Source of the DNA: Halicephalobus mephisto
Taxonomy: Eukaryota; Nematoda; Chromadorea; Rhabditida; Panagrolaimidae
Assembly: GCA_009193035.1 (NCBI GenBank)
Contig: SWDT01000026.1
Location: 62,001 to 126,000 of the forward strand
Direction: 5' to 3'
Length of the DNA stretch: 64,000 nucleotides
The notes under the pieces are model-generated. The model worked only from the letters and a program-made list of their open reading frames with translations, ran no database searches and had not been told where the DNA came from. Both the position numbers and the translations under genes were made by a program. Shown here piece after piece: positions 1-13,563 of this stretch; the first letter of the stretch is position 1; each line of letters starts with the position of its first letter.

Positions 1-17
1 TAGAACATTTATGTTGC

Positions 18-475
18 TTAACTAATTTCAGACACCTTTAAATTCGAACAAAAAGTATCTAGAATAAAGTACTCGAATTTGTAAATTCTGAATCTGAAGT
101 CAAAATCTTAGATTCTGAAGGTTAATTCTCGATTTTGATTTCAAATTTAAAACGAAAATTCAGGATAAAAATACTGGAATCATACATATTGTGAAACTAA
201 TTTTAGACACCTTTAAATTCGAACAAAAAGTATCTAGAATAAGGTACTCAATTCCCTAAATTCTGAATCTGAAATCAAAATCTTGAATTCTGAAGGTTAA
301 TTCTCGATTTTGATTTCAAATTTAAAACAAAAATTCTGGATAAAAATATTGGAATCATACATATTGCGTAACTAATTTTAGACACCTTTAAAAAAGTATC
401 TAGAATAAAGTACTCAAACCCCTAAATTCTGAATCTGAAGTCAAAATCTTGGATTCTGAAGGTAAATTCTCGATT
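18..475. repeat. Tandem repeat, about 178-bp unit, 2.6 copies
   Basis: Copies start near 18, 196 and 374 with the shared phrase CAGACACCTTTAAATTCG (or TAGACACC) followed by AAAAAGTATCTAGAATAA. The third copy lacks about 13 bp and then runs into unrelated sequence. No coding signal; the small open frame at 449-706 only partly overlaps it and shows no family resemblance. Confidence 0.8.
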
Positions 476-1026
476 TTGACTTCGGAATCAGGACTCAAAT
501 GCCACATAACTTGTGCAAAATACCAAAACTTACTGTGTAGATTGGAGTTCTTGAGGAAACGGTCTTCTGTTCAGGATAAATTCCAATGGTTTGCTTTCCG
601 CAAGAACCAAGATACAGACGAGGAAGAAAAAAATAAATCTATTCATAGACCACATGATGAGAAGAAATCTGGAGGTTTGGCACCGCTAAAAATGATTTTC
701 ACATAAAAATAATTGTTAATTTTTGGTCATTAGTAAAAGTTCGCTTCCTGGAAGAGGGTTAAAAAAGGAAATTGAAACCGACAAATCTGGTCAACAACAA
801 CATCCCGAATACTAAGTTAGATATTTGATATTAATTTTAGAAAAATGATAAATCTTAGAGTCAAAAATTATCTATTTATACTTCAATAGAGTAAATTTAC
901 TGTAAAATAAGATGTTTGAGGCGGAAGGAAGAAGGTGAGAAGGAAGAATGGGGGCTAAGGAAGAGGTGTAAGGGGTGAGGGTGAGGGGTCGAAGGAATAT
1001 AGAGGAACTGAAAGATCTAGAGGCTT

Positions 1027-1171
1027 ACACACAAAAAACTAACTTTTGACACAGTAAAAAATGCAAATCGTGGCTATTGTAATCTTCATCACAAATGTCA
1101 AATATGAAAAATATAACGATTGTATTACATTTCGTAATTGTTAAAAACCAAAAGTTATGCTTTTTTGTGTA
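1027..1171. mobile_element. TA-flanked MITE, family X, copy 1
   Basis: About 145 bp with terminal inverted repeats: left CACACAAAAAACTAACTTTT, right the complement of CACAAAAAAGCATAACTTTT. Both ends abut TA, the target duplication expected of Tc1/mariner-type elements. The interior (CGATTGTATTACATTTCGTAATTG) matches copies at 24.08-24.24 kb and 47.45-47.60 kb. It is non-coding, so a non-autonomous element. Confidence 0.75.
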
Positions 1172-1189
1172 GAGGATAGGTTTAGAAAG

Positions 1190-1365
1190 GTAGTATATAT
1201 AGGAAGGGTAGTATATATAAGAAGGGTAGTATATATAAGAAAAGTAGTATATATAGAAAGAGTAGAATATATAAGAAAAGTAGTATATATAGGAAGGGTA
1301 GTATATATAGGAAGAGTAGTATATATAGGAAGAGTAGTATATATAGGAAGAGTAGTATATATAAG
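1190..1365. repeat. 18-bp minisatellite, GTAGTATATATAGGAAGG-like
   Basis: About ten head-to-tail copies of an 18-bp unit containing TATATA. Because 18 is a multiple of three, all six frames stay open and create repeat-coded pseudo-ORFs on both strands; these are not genes. It begins immediately beside the family X MITE. Confidence 0.9.
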
Positions 1366-1371
1366 AAGAGG

Positions 1372-2221
1372 AGGAATGGAGAAGACAAGAAACAAAAAAG
1401 AATGCCGAAGGAACTAGTGGAAGTTAGAAGGGACAGGAGGGGGTCTGGGAAACGTCAGAATGATGTGGAAGAGAAACGGAAACGTGGGATAGAGGAGATA
1501 GGAAGGGACAGAAAGTAGAAAGGAAAATGGGATATAAAAGATAGAAGTTTAGGCACAGAAGAGATCTGGAGGATAAAAAAAGAGAAATCCAACATATTAA
1601 TAAATTTTAAGAATTTAAAAAAAGTCTGCAATTTTCTACAGTAACGACAAAGGAATTAAAATAGTCTACTTATATCCTAAATTGGCTCCGAATCTTACTT
1701 TGGCCTCTTGAGACGAGTCTGGACGGATCCAATTTTGAGGGGGTGAGAAGGATTCACAAAAGAATTCCAAATGAGAACTCCCCGGTGAAAATGTGCTAAA
1801 TTGGTCATTCCTCGGTCTTTTCGAGATCCCAATTGATGTCAAAAGGATTTACATTAAAAAAAGTAAACAAAATTTGACGAGCAAAGGTTAAAGATGGAAA
1901 ATTTAGCTTCATGAAAAAAGACAGACGTGTTTAATTTTTATAAAACATGAAAATGCGCAAATTTCGAGGTAATTTGACGCTTTTAAAAAATTATAAATAA
2001 AAAATGTCACTTTTCTCATTCATGAAAATGTGTTTTAATTTTTATTTATAAATAAAAATCTCAAAAAAAATTTGTAAAAAATGGAAAATTTAAAACACGG
2101 AAATTTCGAAATTAAAAAAAAAACAATTTTATGGTTGAAATATGAATCAAATGTTTTCTGCAAAAAAATCGACATCTGTTGATAATTTTTTATATTTATT
2201 TTCAGAAAAAACTTAAAATAC
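1372..2221. other. Non-coding stretch
   Basis: Purine-rich (GGAAG-type) sequence to about 1.57 kb and then AT-rich sequence. No exon with splice sites, RNA gene or repeat family that I can support. Confidence 0.5.
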
Positions 2222-3050
2222 AGACCCACCACGAATAATTTTGGATTTATTTTCCAACTATAACCTTGGTTATTGGTTCTTTAAACATCATTCATAATGG
2301 AACTAACACCTGTTAACTTGATAATTTTTGATACTTATTTTCAGAAGGCAAAATTTAAGAATTAGTCTCACCACGAATAATTTTTAATTACAAACTTGGT
2401 AATTAATCCTTAACATTATTCTTGACGAGACTGACATCTACTATCTTTTAATTTTTTACTTCTAGAAGGCAAAATTTAAGACTTAGTCCCACCACGAATA
2501 ATTTTTGATTACAAACTTGGTAATTAAGTCTAAACATTATTCGTGACGGGACTGACATCTACTATTTTTAAAATTTTTATTTGCAGAAGGCAAAACTCAA
2601 AACATAGTCCCACCACGAATAATTTTTAATTACAAACTTGGTAATTAATCCTTAACATTATTCTTGACGAGACTGACATCTACTATCTTTTAATTTTTTA
2701 CTTCTAAAAGTCAAAACTTAAAAAATAGTCTCACCACGAATAATTTTTCATTCATTTTTCAATTATAAACTTAGTAATTCATCCTAAATATCATTCGCCT
2801 TGGGACCAATATTTTTTACTTAATAGTTATTGTGGTATTTATTTTTTAAAAACAAATTTAAAAATGTACCTCGCCACGAGTAATGTTTGGTTAATCATCC
2901 TTTAAATATTATTCACGATGAAACAAATGACCTTTTATTCAGTAATTGTTTTGGTTTTCATTTCCGGAAAGTAAATTTAGAAATTTAGTCTCATCACGAA
3001 TAATTTTTCGTACATTTTTCAACCATGAACTTTGTTATTCATCTTAGTCC
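2222..3050. repeat. 121-bp satellite whose units fold into hairpins
   Basis: Units start at about 2222, 2364, 2485, 2606 and 2727, with weaker copies near 2865 and 2986; the four central starts are 121 bp apart. Each unit has AGTCCCACCACGAATAAT followed about 35 bp later by its near complement ATTATTCGTGACGGGACT, a stem of about 18 bp with two mismatches. Left and right arms change together in places (GTCTC with GAGAC in the 2364 and 2606 type units). Confidence 0.85.
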
Positions 3051-3289
3051 AAAATACGGTATTTTAATTTTTTTTAAATTAATAAATTTATGATAAAAAA
3101 TAAAAATTATTCGTTTCAGAATCATTATTTGCAATTTATTCCTAAAAAATAAGAAATTAATGAATGAAAAACATTGATCTTAGGACAAATAATGCTTAAA
3201 AGGACAACAAGCAACGTCATAGTAGAAAAATGAATCAAGCAGCATTCGCGTCGAGACTATTAATTGAAATTTATCTTTAGAAAACTGAA

Positions 3290-4545
3290 AAACAATGAAA
3301 TCACTAAGCGAAAAATATTGGTCCCAGGGCGAATGATATGTAAAAAATAAAAATTAAATTCATAATTAAAAAATTATTCATATTTTTCGTGTTAGAACCG
3401 TCATTTTAATTTTGTTTTTCACAAAAAATTAACATTAATAAATTCATTAATAAAGAAATATTGGTCCAGAACGAATAATGTTTAAAAAAATAAAAAAATT
3501 CATGGTCTTGACACAAAAAATATGATTTATTTTTCGATTTTTAATTTTATTTTTCAAAAATAAAAATTAATAGTCATTAATAAAGAACTCTTAATTCCAG
3601 AACGAATAATATTTAAAAAAAAATAAAATTAAAAGTCGAAAAATTATTCATATTTTTCGTGTCAAGACCATCTTTTTAATTTTGTTTTTATTTACATTAA
3701 TAAATTCATTAATAAGAATAATTGCATCTAAGAATATTGTCCAAGGCGAATGATATTTAAAAAATAATTAGTAAATTCATAGTCGAAAATAAGTCAGATA
3801 CCTTTCGTGTTAGAACCGTCATTTTAACTTTATTTAACATTGCATTAATCATAATTCTCTAAAGAACAAAGAATTTTTGGTCCCAGAACGAATGACATTT
3901 AAAAAAATAAAAATTAAATTCATAATTAAAAAATTATTCATATTTTTCGTGTTAGAACCGTCATTTTAATTTTGTTTTTCCAAAAAAATTAACATTAATA
4001 GTCATTAATAAAGAAATATTGGTCCCAGAACGAATAATTTTTAAAAAATAAAAATAAAATTAAAAGTCGAAAATAAGCCATATTTTTCGAGTCAAGATTA
4101 TTTTTTAAATCTTTTTTTTTCAAAAATAAAAATTAATAAAGAATTCTTGGTCCCAAAACGAATAATTTTTAAAAAATTAAATTAAATTAAAAGTCGAAAA
4201 TAAGTCATTTTTTGTGTCAAGACCATTTTTAAAATTTTGTTTTTCAAAAATAAAAATTAATAAAGAATTCTTGGTCCCAAAACGAATAATTTTTAAAAAA
4301 TTAAATTAAATTAAAAGTCGAAAATAAGTCATTTTTTGTGTCAAGACCATTTTTTAAATTTTGTTTTTCAAAAATAAAAATTAATAAAGAATTCTTGGTC
4401 CCAAAACGAATAATTTTTAAAAAATTAAATTAAATTAAAAGTCGAAAATAAGTCATTTTTCGTGTCAAGACCATTTTTAAAATTTTGTTTTTCAAAAATA
4501 AAAATTAATAAAGAATTCTTGGTCTCAGAACGAATGACATTCAAC
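3290..4545. repeat. Degenerate tandem array with GTCCCA-ACGAATAAT core
   Basis: Repeated units carry TTGGTCCCAAAACGAATAAT, then an A/T run, AAAAGTCGAAAATAAGTCAT and TTTTGTGTCAAGACCAT. The last units (about 4090-4520) are nearly identical with a period of about 122 bp; earlier ones are degenerate. The shared core and similar period suggest common origin with the 2.2-3.0 kb hairpin satellite. Confidence 0.8.
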
Positions 4546-6856
4546 TAAATCCTCGAGTATGTACCTAATTACTACTGTTATAACTGTAATGATCTTCGTA
4601 GAGATACAGTACAACAAAAAAGTTTAATTTGTATTCGAAAAAATATCCAACTAAATTAAAAAATTATTTAATTTTTTAACTTTTTAATCATCGTCGATTT
4701 TGAACTAATTCGGAAATTTCGAAAAATTGACAGTTGTTTTCGATCAAAAAATCCGCAATTATTTCGAAACTTTCCATTATTTTTTTTGTAAAAATAACTT
4801 GTGTCAGTTAGCATGAGAAAACGAGGCAGCTCTCAAGAAACATCTTCAAAAATGTAGGCGAAGAACGATGATTATTCAACAATGAATAAGTGCTTCTGGA
4901 TTACGTAACAGACGAGAATCCAAAATTCAGAACCAAAATACAGACTTTTGAAAATGGATTTGTTTCATTTTTAAAAAATATAATTTGGACCAATTTGTGA
5001 AATTAATCAAAAATGGTTGTTTTTGTTAAAATTGAAGACCAATGACGAAAAATGAATAAATTAAAGATCAAAAACAACAAATTTGTTTAAGTTAAGATGA
5101 TTTCAGAATACTTGAAATATTTAATAAAGCGATTACATTAATTATATAAAACAAAACTGAAAATTGTCACGAAACTTTTTGAAATTTTGATTATGTTCAT
5201 TTTTAAAATTTTAAAATTTTAAAATTTCGAAAATTTAAAAAAACTTCTGTAAGAAATTCAAAGTTTTAAAAGCATTAATAAAATTCTTAAAAATTTTTGA
5301 AATCTTGATTAAAATTTAAAAAATTTTTAAAAATATTAAAATGTTAGAAAATTCGACGAACTTCTGTGACATCTTTAAAATTTTCAGAATTTTCTGTAAA
5401 ATTTCAAAAAAACATTTATGAAAAAATTGATTTTTGAATATTTTAATTTTTTAATTTTTTAGTTTTTTAATTTTTTAATTTTTTAATTTTTTAACTTTTT
5501 AGTTTTTTAATTTTTTAGTTTTTTAATTTTTTAATTTTTTAGTTTTTTAATTTTTTAACTTTTTAATTTTTTAATTATTTTATAACAAGGAAGGAATATT
5601 TAAACTTTGTTACCGTACCAGAATACCAAAACATAAATAACACTTTACTCATGACAATGTACCTAAAAAAGGTGAAAAAATCGAAAAAGAAAATTGATAA
5701 TAAAAAAATTAAATTGGTGCAATTTTTTAAACTTTAATTTTAAACAGTATTTAAATAATAAACATGGGGGCTTTTTGCGTAATGAAATATAATTTTTAAT
5801 GACGTTCTAAAAGTTAATTTCATAAAAAAATTTAAAATTAATTTTTTTCAAAATTTTAAAAATAATTTTTTTAGAATTTAAAAAAGTTGTAAAAATTCAA
5901 TAAAAATTTTAAAAATTAGGAAATTTTCAGTTTTTTAAAATTTCAAAGATTTTTAAACTTTTAAAAACGCGGAAATTTTCGAGAATTTTAAAGGCATTTT
6001 TGAAACTTTTTAGGATTGAATGAAAGCTTTTAGTACTCCCTAAAATTTTATAGGTTTTTCCAGAATTTTTAGAAACTTTTGAAAACTGATAAAAAATTCT
6101 GAAAATTACACGAAAAAAAATTAAAATCAGGAAAGTTTTGGGATTTAATAGAAGATTTTCAATTTTTCGAAATTTTGTTGATTTCGAAGATTTTTTAGAA
6201 ATCTTCAGAATTCAGTCGAAGATTCTGATGTATTTTATATTTTTATAAAATTTTCCGGAATTTTCCAAAATCTAATTGTTGGATCGTCGCTAGGGGCTCC
6301 GGATCTGCATGTAGACGAGAAATATATAAAACTATTTTATGAGGTCAAAGGGCACGAGATAAATCACAACTTTTCAAAAATTACTGTACAATCGTACAAA
6401 TTTCGTTGGTCCTCAGGGTATTTCGCTTCGGGACCAAAGTTATACAAGCTTCCACTCAAATAGTTTGTGCATAATCCAACACCAACAAAAATTCCCCTTG
6501 TTAAAACCGGAAAATTAAGATTCGAGAAATCCATACAGAAATAATTTTATAAAATTTCTCAGTTTATCTTTCTTAAAAATACAATTATTAATTTGCAATA
6601 AGAAAATGATTCAGAATTTTCGAAAAACAACGGTCATATTTATGTTTTTTATTGCTTTTGTGTGTCTAAAAACCTATGTCATTTAATTTTGAATCATCTC
6701 AATTTGAACTTTTTTAGATTTGACAGTGACAGCCGGAAGTTCCTTCTCACAAGACGAAAGAATAAACACAATATTACTTTTTTTATATATACAGAAACTA
6801 TAATAAACGAATAATTATAGATATGTCTACATTATGGTTAATTAATTGTAAAAATA
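4546..6856. other. AT-rich non-coding stretch
   Basis: No gene found. At about 5440-5580 there is an 8-bp low-complexity run (AATTTTTT with AGTTTTTT variants). The rest is A/T runs without credible exons. A short higher-GC patch at 6280-6520 shows no ORF or family that I recognise. Confidence 0.5.
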
Positions 6857-7773
6857 TTAGTTTTTCAAGCGAACAGAGAGCCAGTCTAGACCTTCGTAGA
6901 GACCTTCTTTTGTAACTGCAGAAGTAGATTGAACGTGCCAAGGACGATCTTGGATATTATTAAGGCCGAGCTCCTCACTGAGTTCTGCAATATTCATGAG
7001 CATGGGGAGATCCTGAAATTAAAAAAAAAACATAATTGTTACTTTTCAATCATGTCTTTAATCACAAGAATAAGAGAAGGGAGCTTGCCTAAAATACGTG
7101 AGGCTTACATGGGGAAGGGGGTTCCAGAAAAGCACCATGTAAGCCTTATATATTTTAGGCAAGCTCCCTAATCTTATTTCCATCCACGAAATACCAGTGA
7201 ATATTATGAGATATCATTATTCTAAGTTTTGGAATCTTAAAACTCTTCAGATTTGAGAGAAGTGATATTATTAATGCTAAAATGAATTCTCAAATGAATG
7301 TGTGGAAAGTAACCCTAATTCAGATGTAATAGTTCGAATTACACACCTGTTTGTTAGCAAACACGAGTAGAGCAACATCCTGGAGTTCCTCTGCTTTTAA
7401 TATCTTCACCAACTCCTCGCGAGCTTCATCAATCCTCTTACGGTCATTACAATCAACGACATATATTAAGCCATCAAAAATGTCAACGTAATATCTCTGA
7501 ATTGGAGTGTATAACTTCGATTTGGAAATGTTCCAAATTTTAAAAGAGATATCTTTATAATTTACCGTTACAATATCTAATCCTAAAAAATCATAAATTT
7601 ACTAAATTAATATACAAAACTTTACTCATAGTGGAAGGTTTGTTAGCAAATTCATCGGATTTCAATATATTGAGGATCGCAGTTTTGCCTGCGGCTTCCA
7701 GACCCATCATTAATATTCTGACTTCTCTCCTCCCAAATAAACTGTAAAATAAGTTAGAAAAAGTCGTCCCCAT
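6857..7773 (-). CDS. ARF-family small GTPase, divergent switch II (paralogue A)
   Basis: Three exons: 7773-7626, 7582-7347 and 7012-6857, giving 179 aa, close to the 181 aa of ARF1. The start chosen gives MGTTFSNLF, with Gly2 for N-myristoylation, five residues inside the longer frame. The P-loop GLEAAGKT is intact and the guanine-specificity NKQD is formed across intron 2. The C-terminal [10 protein letters not shown] is ARF-like. ARFs recruit coats and effectors to membranes when GTP-bound. Here the switch-II motif WDxGGQxK is replaced by WNISKSKL, so the Mg-binding Asp, the gamma-phosphate Gly and the catalytic Gln are gone, and the switch-I TVGFN becomes TMRLD. Exon lengths are the same as in the two paralogues downstream. 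Likely a non-hydrolysing or non-binding pseudo-GTPase, or an early pseudogene with the frame still open. Confidence 0.9.
7079..7168. mobile_element. Foldback element inside intron 2 of ARF paralogue A
   Basis: Inverted arms 7079-7112 and 7135-7168, 34 bp with three mismatches, starting GGGAGCTTGCCTAAAATA, around a 22-bp loop. The same intron of paralogue C (near 11,320) reads AAGAATAAGATAATCTTATT without it, so C preserves the empty site. Confidence 0.8.
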
Positions 7774-9026
7774 TTCGAAAGTTTTCAACTTTAGTTGGAA
7801 TAAAATGAATCACATTCCGCGATTATTTCTCTAGAGCTGACGACGTATATGACGTAGGATAAGAAAACCAAACCTTAGAATTCAAACCGTAAAAATATCA
7901 AAAAGTAGAAAGTTCATTAATGCAAAAATCCATTGTAATGAGTTCTAAATTTTGTATATCACTTTTTATATAATCAAAAATTGTTAAATTTCACTTTAAT
8001 ATTGTCAAACAACGAATTTTTGGAGTGTTCCCACTTTGTCGAAAAAAAAAACAGATTGTCCATTTTCTTTTCGTCAAAATAGGAATCCTTCGAATTTTTT
8101 ATTCAATAATTAAATCAGGAAATAATGACAATAATGTTTAAAATTTCTCATTTTTAATAATAGTTGATTGTAAACGTGTAATAAAAGGAATTTCTCTATG
8201 AAGGAAGGCTATATTAAACAAGTATGAGATAGTGTGTTGAAAACGTTAAAGTTGATACATCATCTTCGATGACTCCGAAAAACTAAAGGTTGTTACTTTT
8301 CTGTGTTGAAATAGAAACCATAATAGAGAGGACCTGAAGAGAGTCTGAATATCAGGGACCTTAGAATACTGTAGGGCAAGAGTAACACTTTCAGTTGTCT
8401 GTTTTACAGGATATATATGTTGTTTGCCTGTATCTTATTTGTTAAATAAAGATTTGTAGCATTCTTATTCCTAATCTTAACATCCTCCAAGTCGTGGTCA
8501 GGTTTTATTCACATCAGCACACAGTAAACGGATCAGAAGTCTTCATGAGGTCGACTCAGATGAGGATCGCAGACCAGATTACCATGTTTAGTTCTGTCAG
8601 GCTTTTAACACGTCAACTGATTCAGCGATGTCATAAATTATCTTATAGATGTTCGAAAGGACTAAGATCTATTCTTTATACCGACAAAGCTCTTTCTTAC
8701 AATCGTGAATCCGAAGAGTTGTTATGATAGAAAATAGGAATAGATTAATAATATTTACTAGAAAAATAAAACATAAATAACAACTATTATATCACATAAA
8801 ACAACCGAAAATGTCACTCATGCTCTACAGTATTCTATGATTAGTGATATTCAGGCTATTTCTTTTTAGTTTAAGTTTCTGTCCCAACAGTTGTCAACTT
8901 AGCAGCTCTATTGAAGAGCTAAAAAACAGATACGATATCACTTTTATTTATATGTACAGAATTTCCATGATAAAAAATCAATGGTTATAAATATATCTAC
9001 ATTTTAATTGATTAATTCCAAGGATA
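7774..9026. other. Spacer between ARF paralogues A and B
   Basis: No credible gene. A patch at about 8330-8530 (TTAAATAAAGATTTGTAGC followed by CATCCTCCAAGTCGTGG) resembles the R/U5 part of an LTR, but no paired LTR or target duplication was found. The open frame at 8494-8727 lacks splice or family support. Confidence 0.4.
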
Positions 9027-9901
9027 TTAATTTGTCAATTGCTCAAAGAGCCAATGTAGACCTTCATAAAGACCTTCTCTTGTGATCATAGAAGTACGTT
9101 GAACGTGCCAAGGACGATCTTGGATATTATTAAGCTCGAGTTTCTCAGTGATCTCTGTAGCATCCATGGCATTGGGACGATCCTGAAATAGATTATGTTA
9201 GTTTTTTATTATTCCATGAATATTATCAAAAATAGAAAATTAACACATAATCATTACTTCTCAAGTTTACTTTCAATACGGATAAAATAAATCAGTTTCT
9301 ACCTATGAAATACCAGTGAATATTATGAGATAGAATATAATTATTCTAAGTTTTGGAATCTTAAAATTTTTCAGATTTCAGAGAAGTGATATTATTAATG
9401 CTAAAATAATGAATTCTCGAAGGAATGTGTGGAAAGTAACCCTAATTCAGATGTAATAGTTCGAATTACACACCTGTTTGTTAGCAAACACGAGTAGAGC
9501 AAGATTCTGGAGTTCCTCTGCTTTTAATATCTTCACCAACTCCTCGCGAGCTTCATCAATCCTCTCACGGTCATTACAGTCAACGACATATATTAAGCCA
9601 CGAGTATTAGGAAAGTAATCTTTTCGAAGAAAACTCATTGGTTGTAGTCCACCGAGGTCACAAATAACAAAAGAAATATTTCCATAATCTAATTTTTCAC
9701 AATGGGGTCCTGAAAAATAAAAATTTAATGATGATCAATGTGCTAAACTCTACTTATAGAAGGAGTTGGTGGAGCATATTTGTCGAAAGCGAGTCTGTGG
9801 AGAATCATAGTTTTGCCTGAATTATCCAGACCAACTATCAAGATTTTGAACTCCTGTTTTCCGAATAAAAAGTTATACAAACTAGAAAAAGCCATTCCCA
9901 T
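9027..9901 (-). CDS. ARF-family small GTPase with Gln-to-Leu in switch II (paralogue B)
   Basis: Three exons, 9901-9754, 9709-9474 and 9182-9027, encode 179 aa. The start gives [14 protein letters not shown] with Gly2. The P-loop is GLDNSGKT and NKQD is formed across intron 2. Switch II reads CDLGGLQP where ARF1 has WDVGGQDK: the Asp and both Gly are kept, but the catalytic Gln (71 in ARF1) is Leu, which in ARF1 is the classic GTP-locked substitution. The Trp before the motif is also lost, and the switch-I Thr is Ser. The second half of exon 2, intron 2 and exon 3 are nearly identical to paralogue A, while exon 1 is much more diverged, pointing to gene conversion. Could be a constitutively GTP-bound ARF or a decaying copy. 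Confidence 0.9.
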
Positions 9902-10488
9902 TTTCGCAACTTTGGACTTTAGATAGAATAAAGTAAATCATATTATTTATTTCCTTATAGCTGACGACGTATGTGACGTAGAATAAGGAAAACACACCCT
10001 CACAGGTGTGGCAACACTTCGAAAAACGGACGTCCACTTTTGTTTTCGAAAAAGTTGCTCCTTATCACCAAGGAGAATGGTCCCTTGTATCGGATGCATT
10101 CTTGTATTTTGAGCTCATTTTCGACATGTAGTCACTTTAGTACTAGAAAATGGACTAGTTCACTTCGGCAGTAACAAAACGAATCTACTTTCAACTTTTC
10201 ATCCCAAATCCTGATCTTCAGCTTCAGTAATACAGAACATTGAGTTTCTATTTCTATTTATTCCTATATCGCACATTCAAAGTTCACAAACAATACCAAA
10301 GTTAAACTTCTTTGTACCTTTGATCCAACTCATCCGTCGGTGCGTGCAAGCCTTCCGTTCCTAGGACCTTGGGATTCTTCTTATCATCTAGCTTGTCTTT
10401 GGTCAACCGGGCCTCTAATGAGAGATATGCAGAGGACTTCGCTTCTTTAGCCTACAAGCAGCTTGCGGGCTAGGCTTCTAGCTGCCGG
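9902..10488. other. Spacer with possible body of a tRNA-derived repeat
   Basis: About 10,315-10,488 is clearly more GC-rich than its surroundings and adjoins the tRNA-like head at 10,489-10,560, as expected for a SINE read on the minus strand. No ORF. Confidence 0.35.
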
Positions 10489-10560
10489 TCTTCGATCGGG
10501 AATCGAACCCGGATCTCGTAAATTTGAATTCACATGTACTATCATTGTACTATCCGAGGA
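10489..10560 (-). ncRNA. tRNA-like pseudogene or SINE head
   Basis: On the minus strand a 72-nt cloverleaf-like stretch begins TCCTCGG and ends TCGAAGA, pairing 6 of 7 acceptor positions. It has a palindromic GTAC D-stem and a perfect B-box core GGTTCGATTCC with T-stem CCGGG/CCCGA (4 of 5 pairs). The anticodon stem GTGAA/TTTAC leaves a six-base loop, so no valid anticodon can be read. More likely a tRNA-derived SINE or pseudogene than a working tRNA; closest by memory to tRNA-Asp or Glu. Confidence 0.55.
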
Positions 10561-11127
10561 CTGAACACTGAGTTTTTCCAATCAAAACATGAATTATAAA
10601 TTGTATTTCAAAACAAAAACTTAAAAGTCATGTTTTAATAATAAAGCTTTAAATTCCGATCTTAGCCGTCGATTTCGATAATACGAAAAACAAACTGCCA
10701 TCAATAGTTTTGTCAGTTTTGACTATGGTTGTAATTTGTCCGGATAAATTGGAAAAATGGGCAAGTTGTTCGAACAAATTACAACATCAGTTATCATTTA
10801 ACATTAAAAGGATTGTAAATTGTCTGATCAAGTTGACCAATCAGCTTGATAATTTTTCAATTTGTCCGAGCAAATTACAACCATATTTTTTGCACATCGA
10901 CTAATTAGGCGCTGTCGTAGATTTTTTAGACATTCATAAAAACTAAGATCTGTCCAATACTGTTTTTACGGTCATGAATCCAAAGCAAATTGTTAAATTG
11001 GGAGTCTTCCTTTCTAAGGATTAATCAACAAATACAATATTACTCTTATTTATATGTACAGTACTCTTTCATAAAAAACAAATGGTTATAAACGCACCTA
11101 TATGGTGGTTAAATAAGTAAAAATGTA

Positions 11128-13563
<2,436 letters not shown>

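Noticed and set aside
1141..1417. Overlapping 68-86-aa frames on both strands
   Set aside because: They are translations of an 18-bp minisatellite; every frame stays open because the period is a multiple of three.
6929..7171. 80-aa plus-strand ORF
   Set aside because: It lies antisense to exon 3 and intron 2 of an ARF gene and runs through the foldback element.
7591..7788. Start of ARF paralogue A at 7,788 (MKTFEMG...)
   Set aside because: ARFs need Gly at position 2; the internal ATG at 7,773 gives MGTTF and the same length as both paralogues.
10489..10560. Functional tRNA gene
   Set aside because: The anticodon loop has six bases when the stem is paired and the D-arm is abnormal, so a pseudogene or SINE head is more likely.
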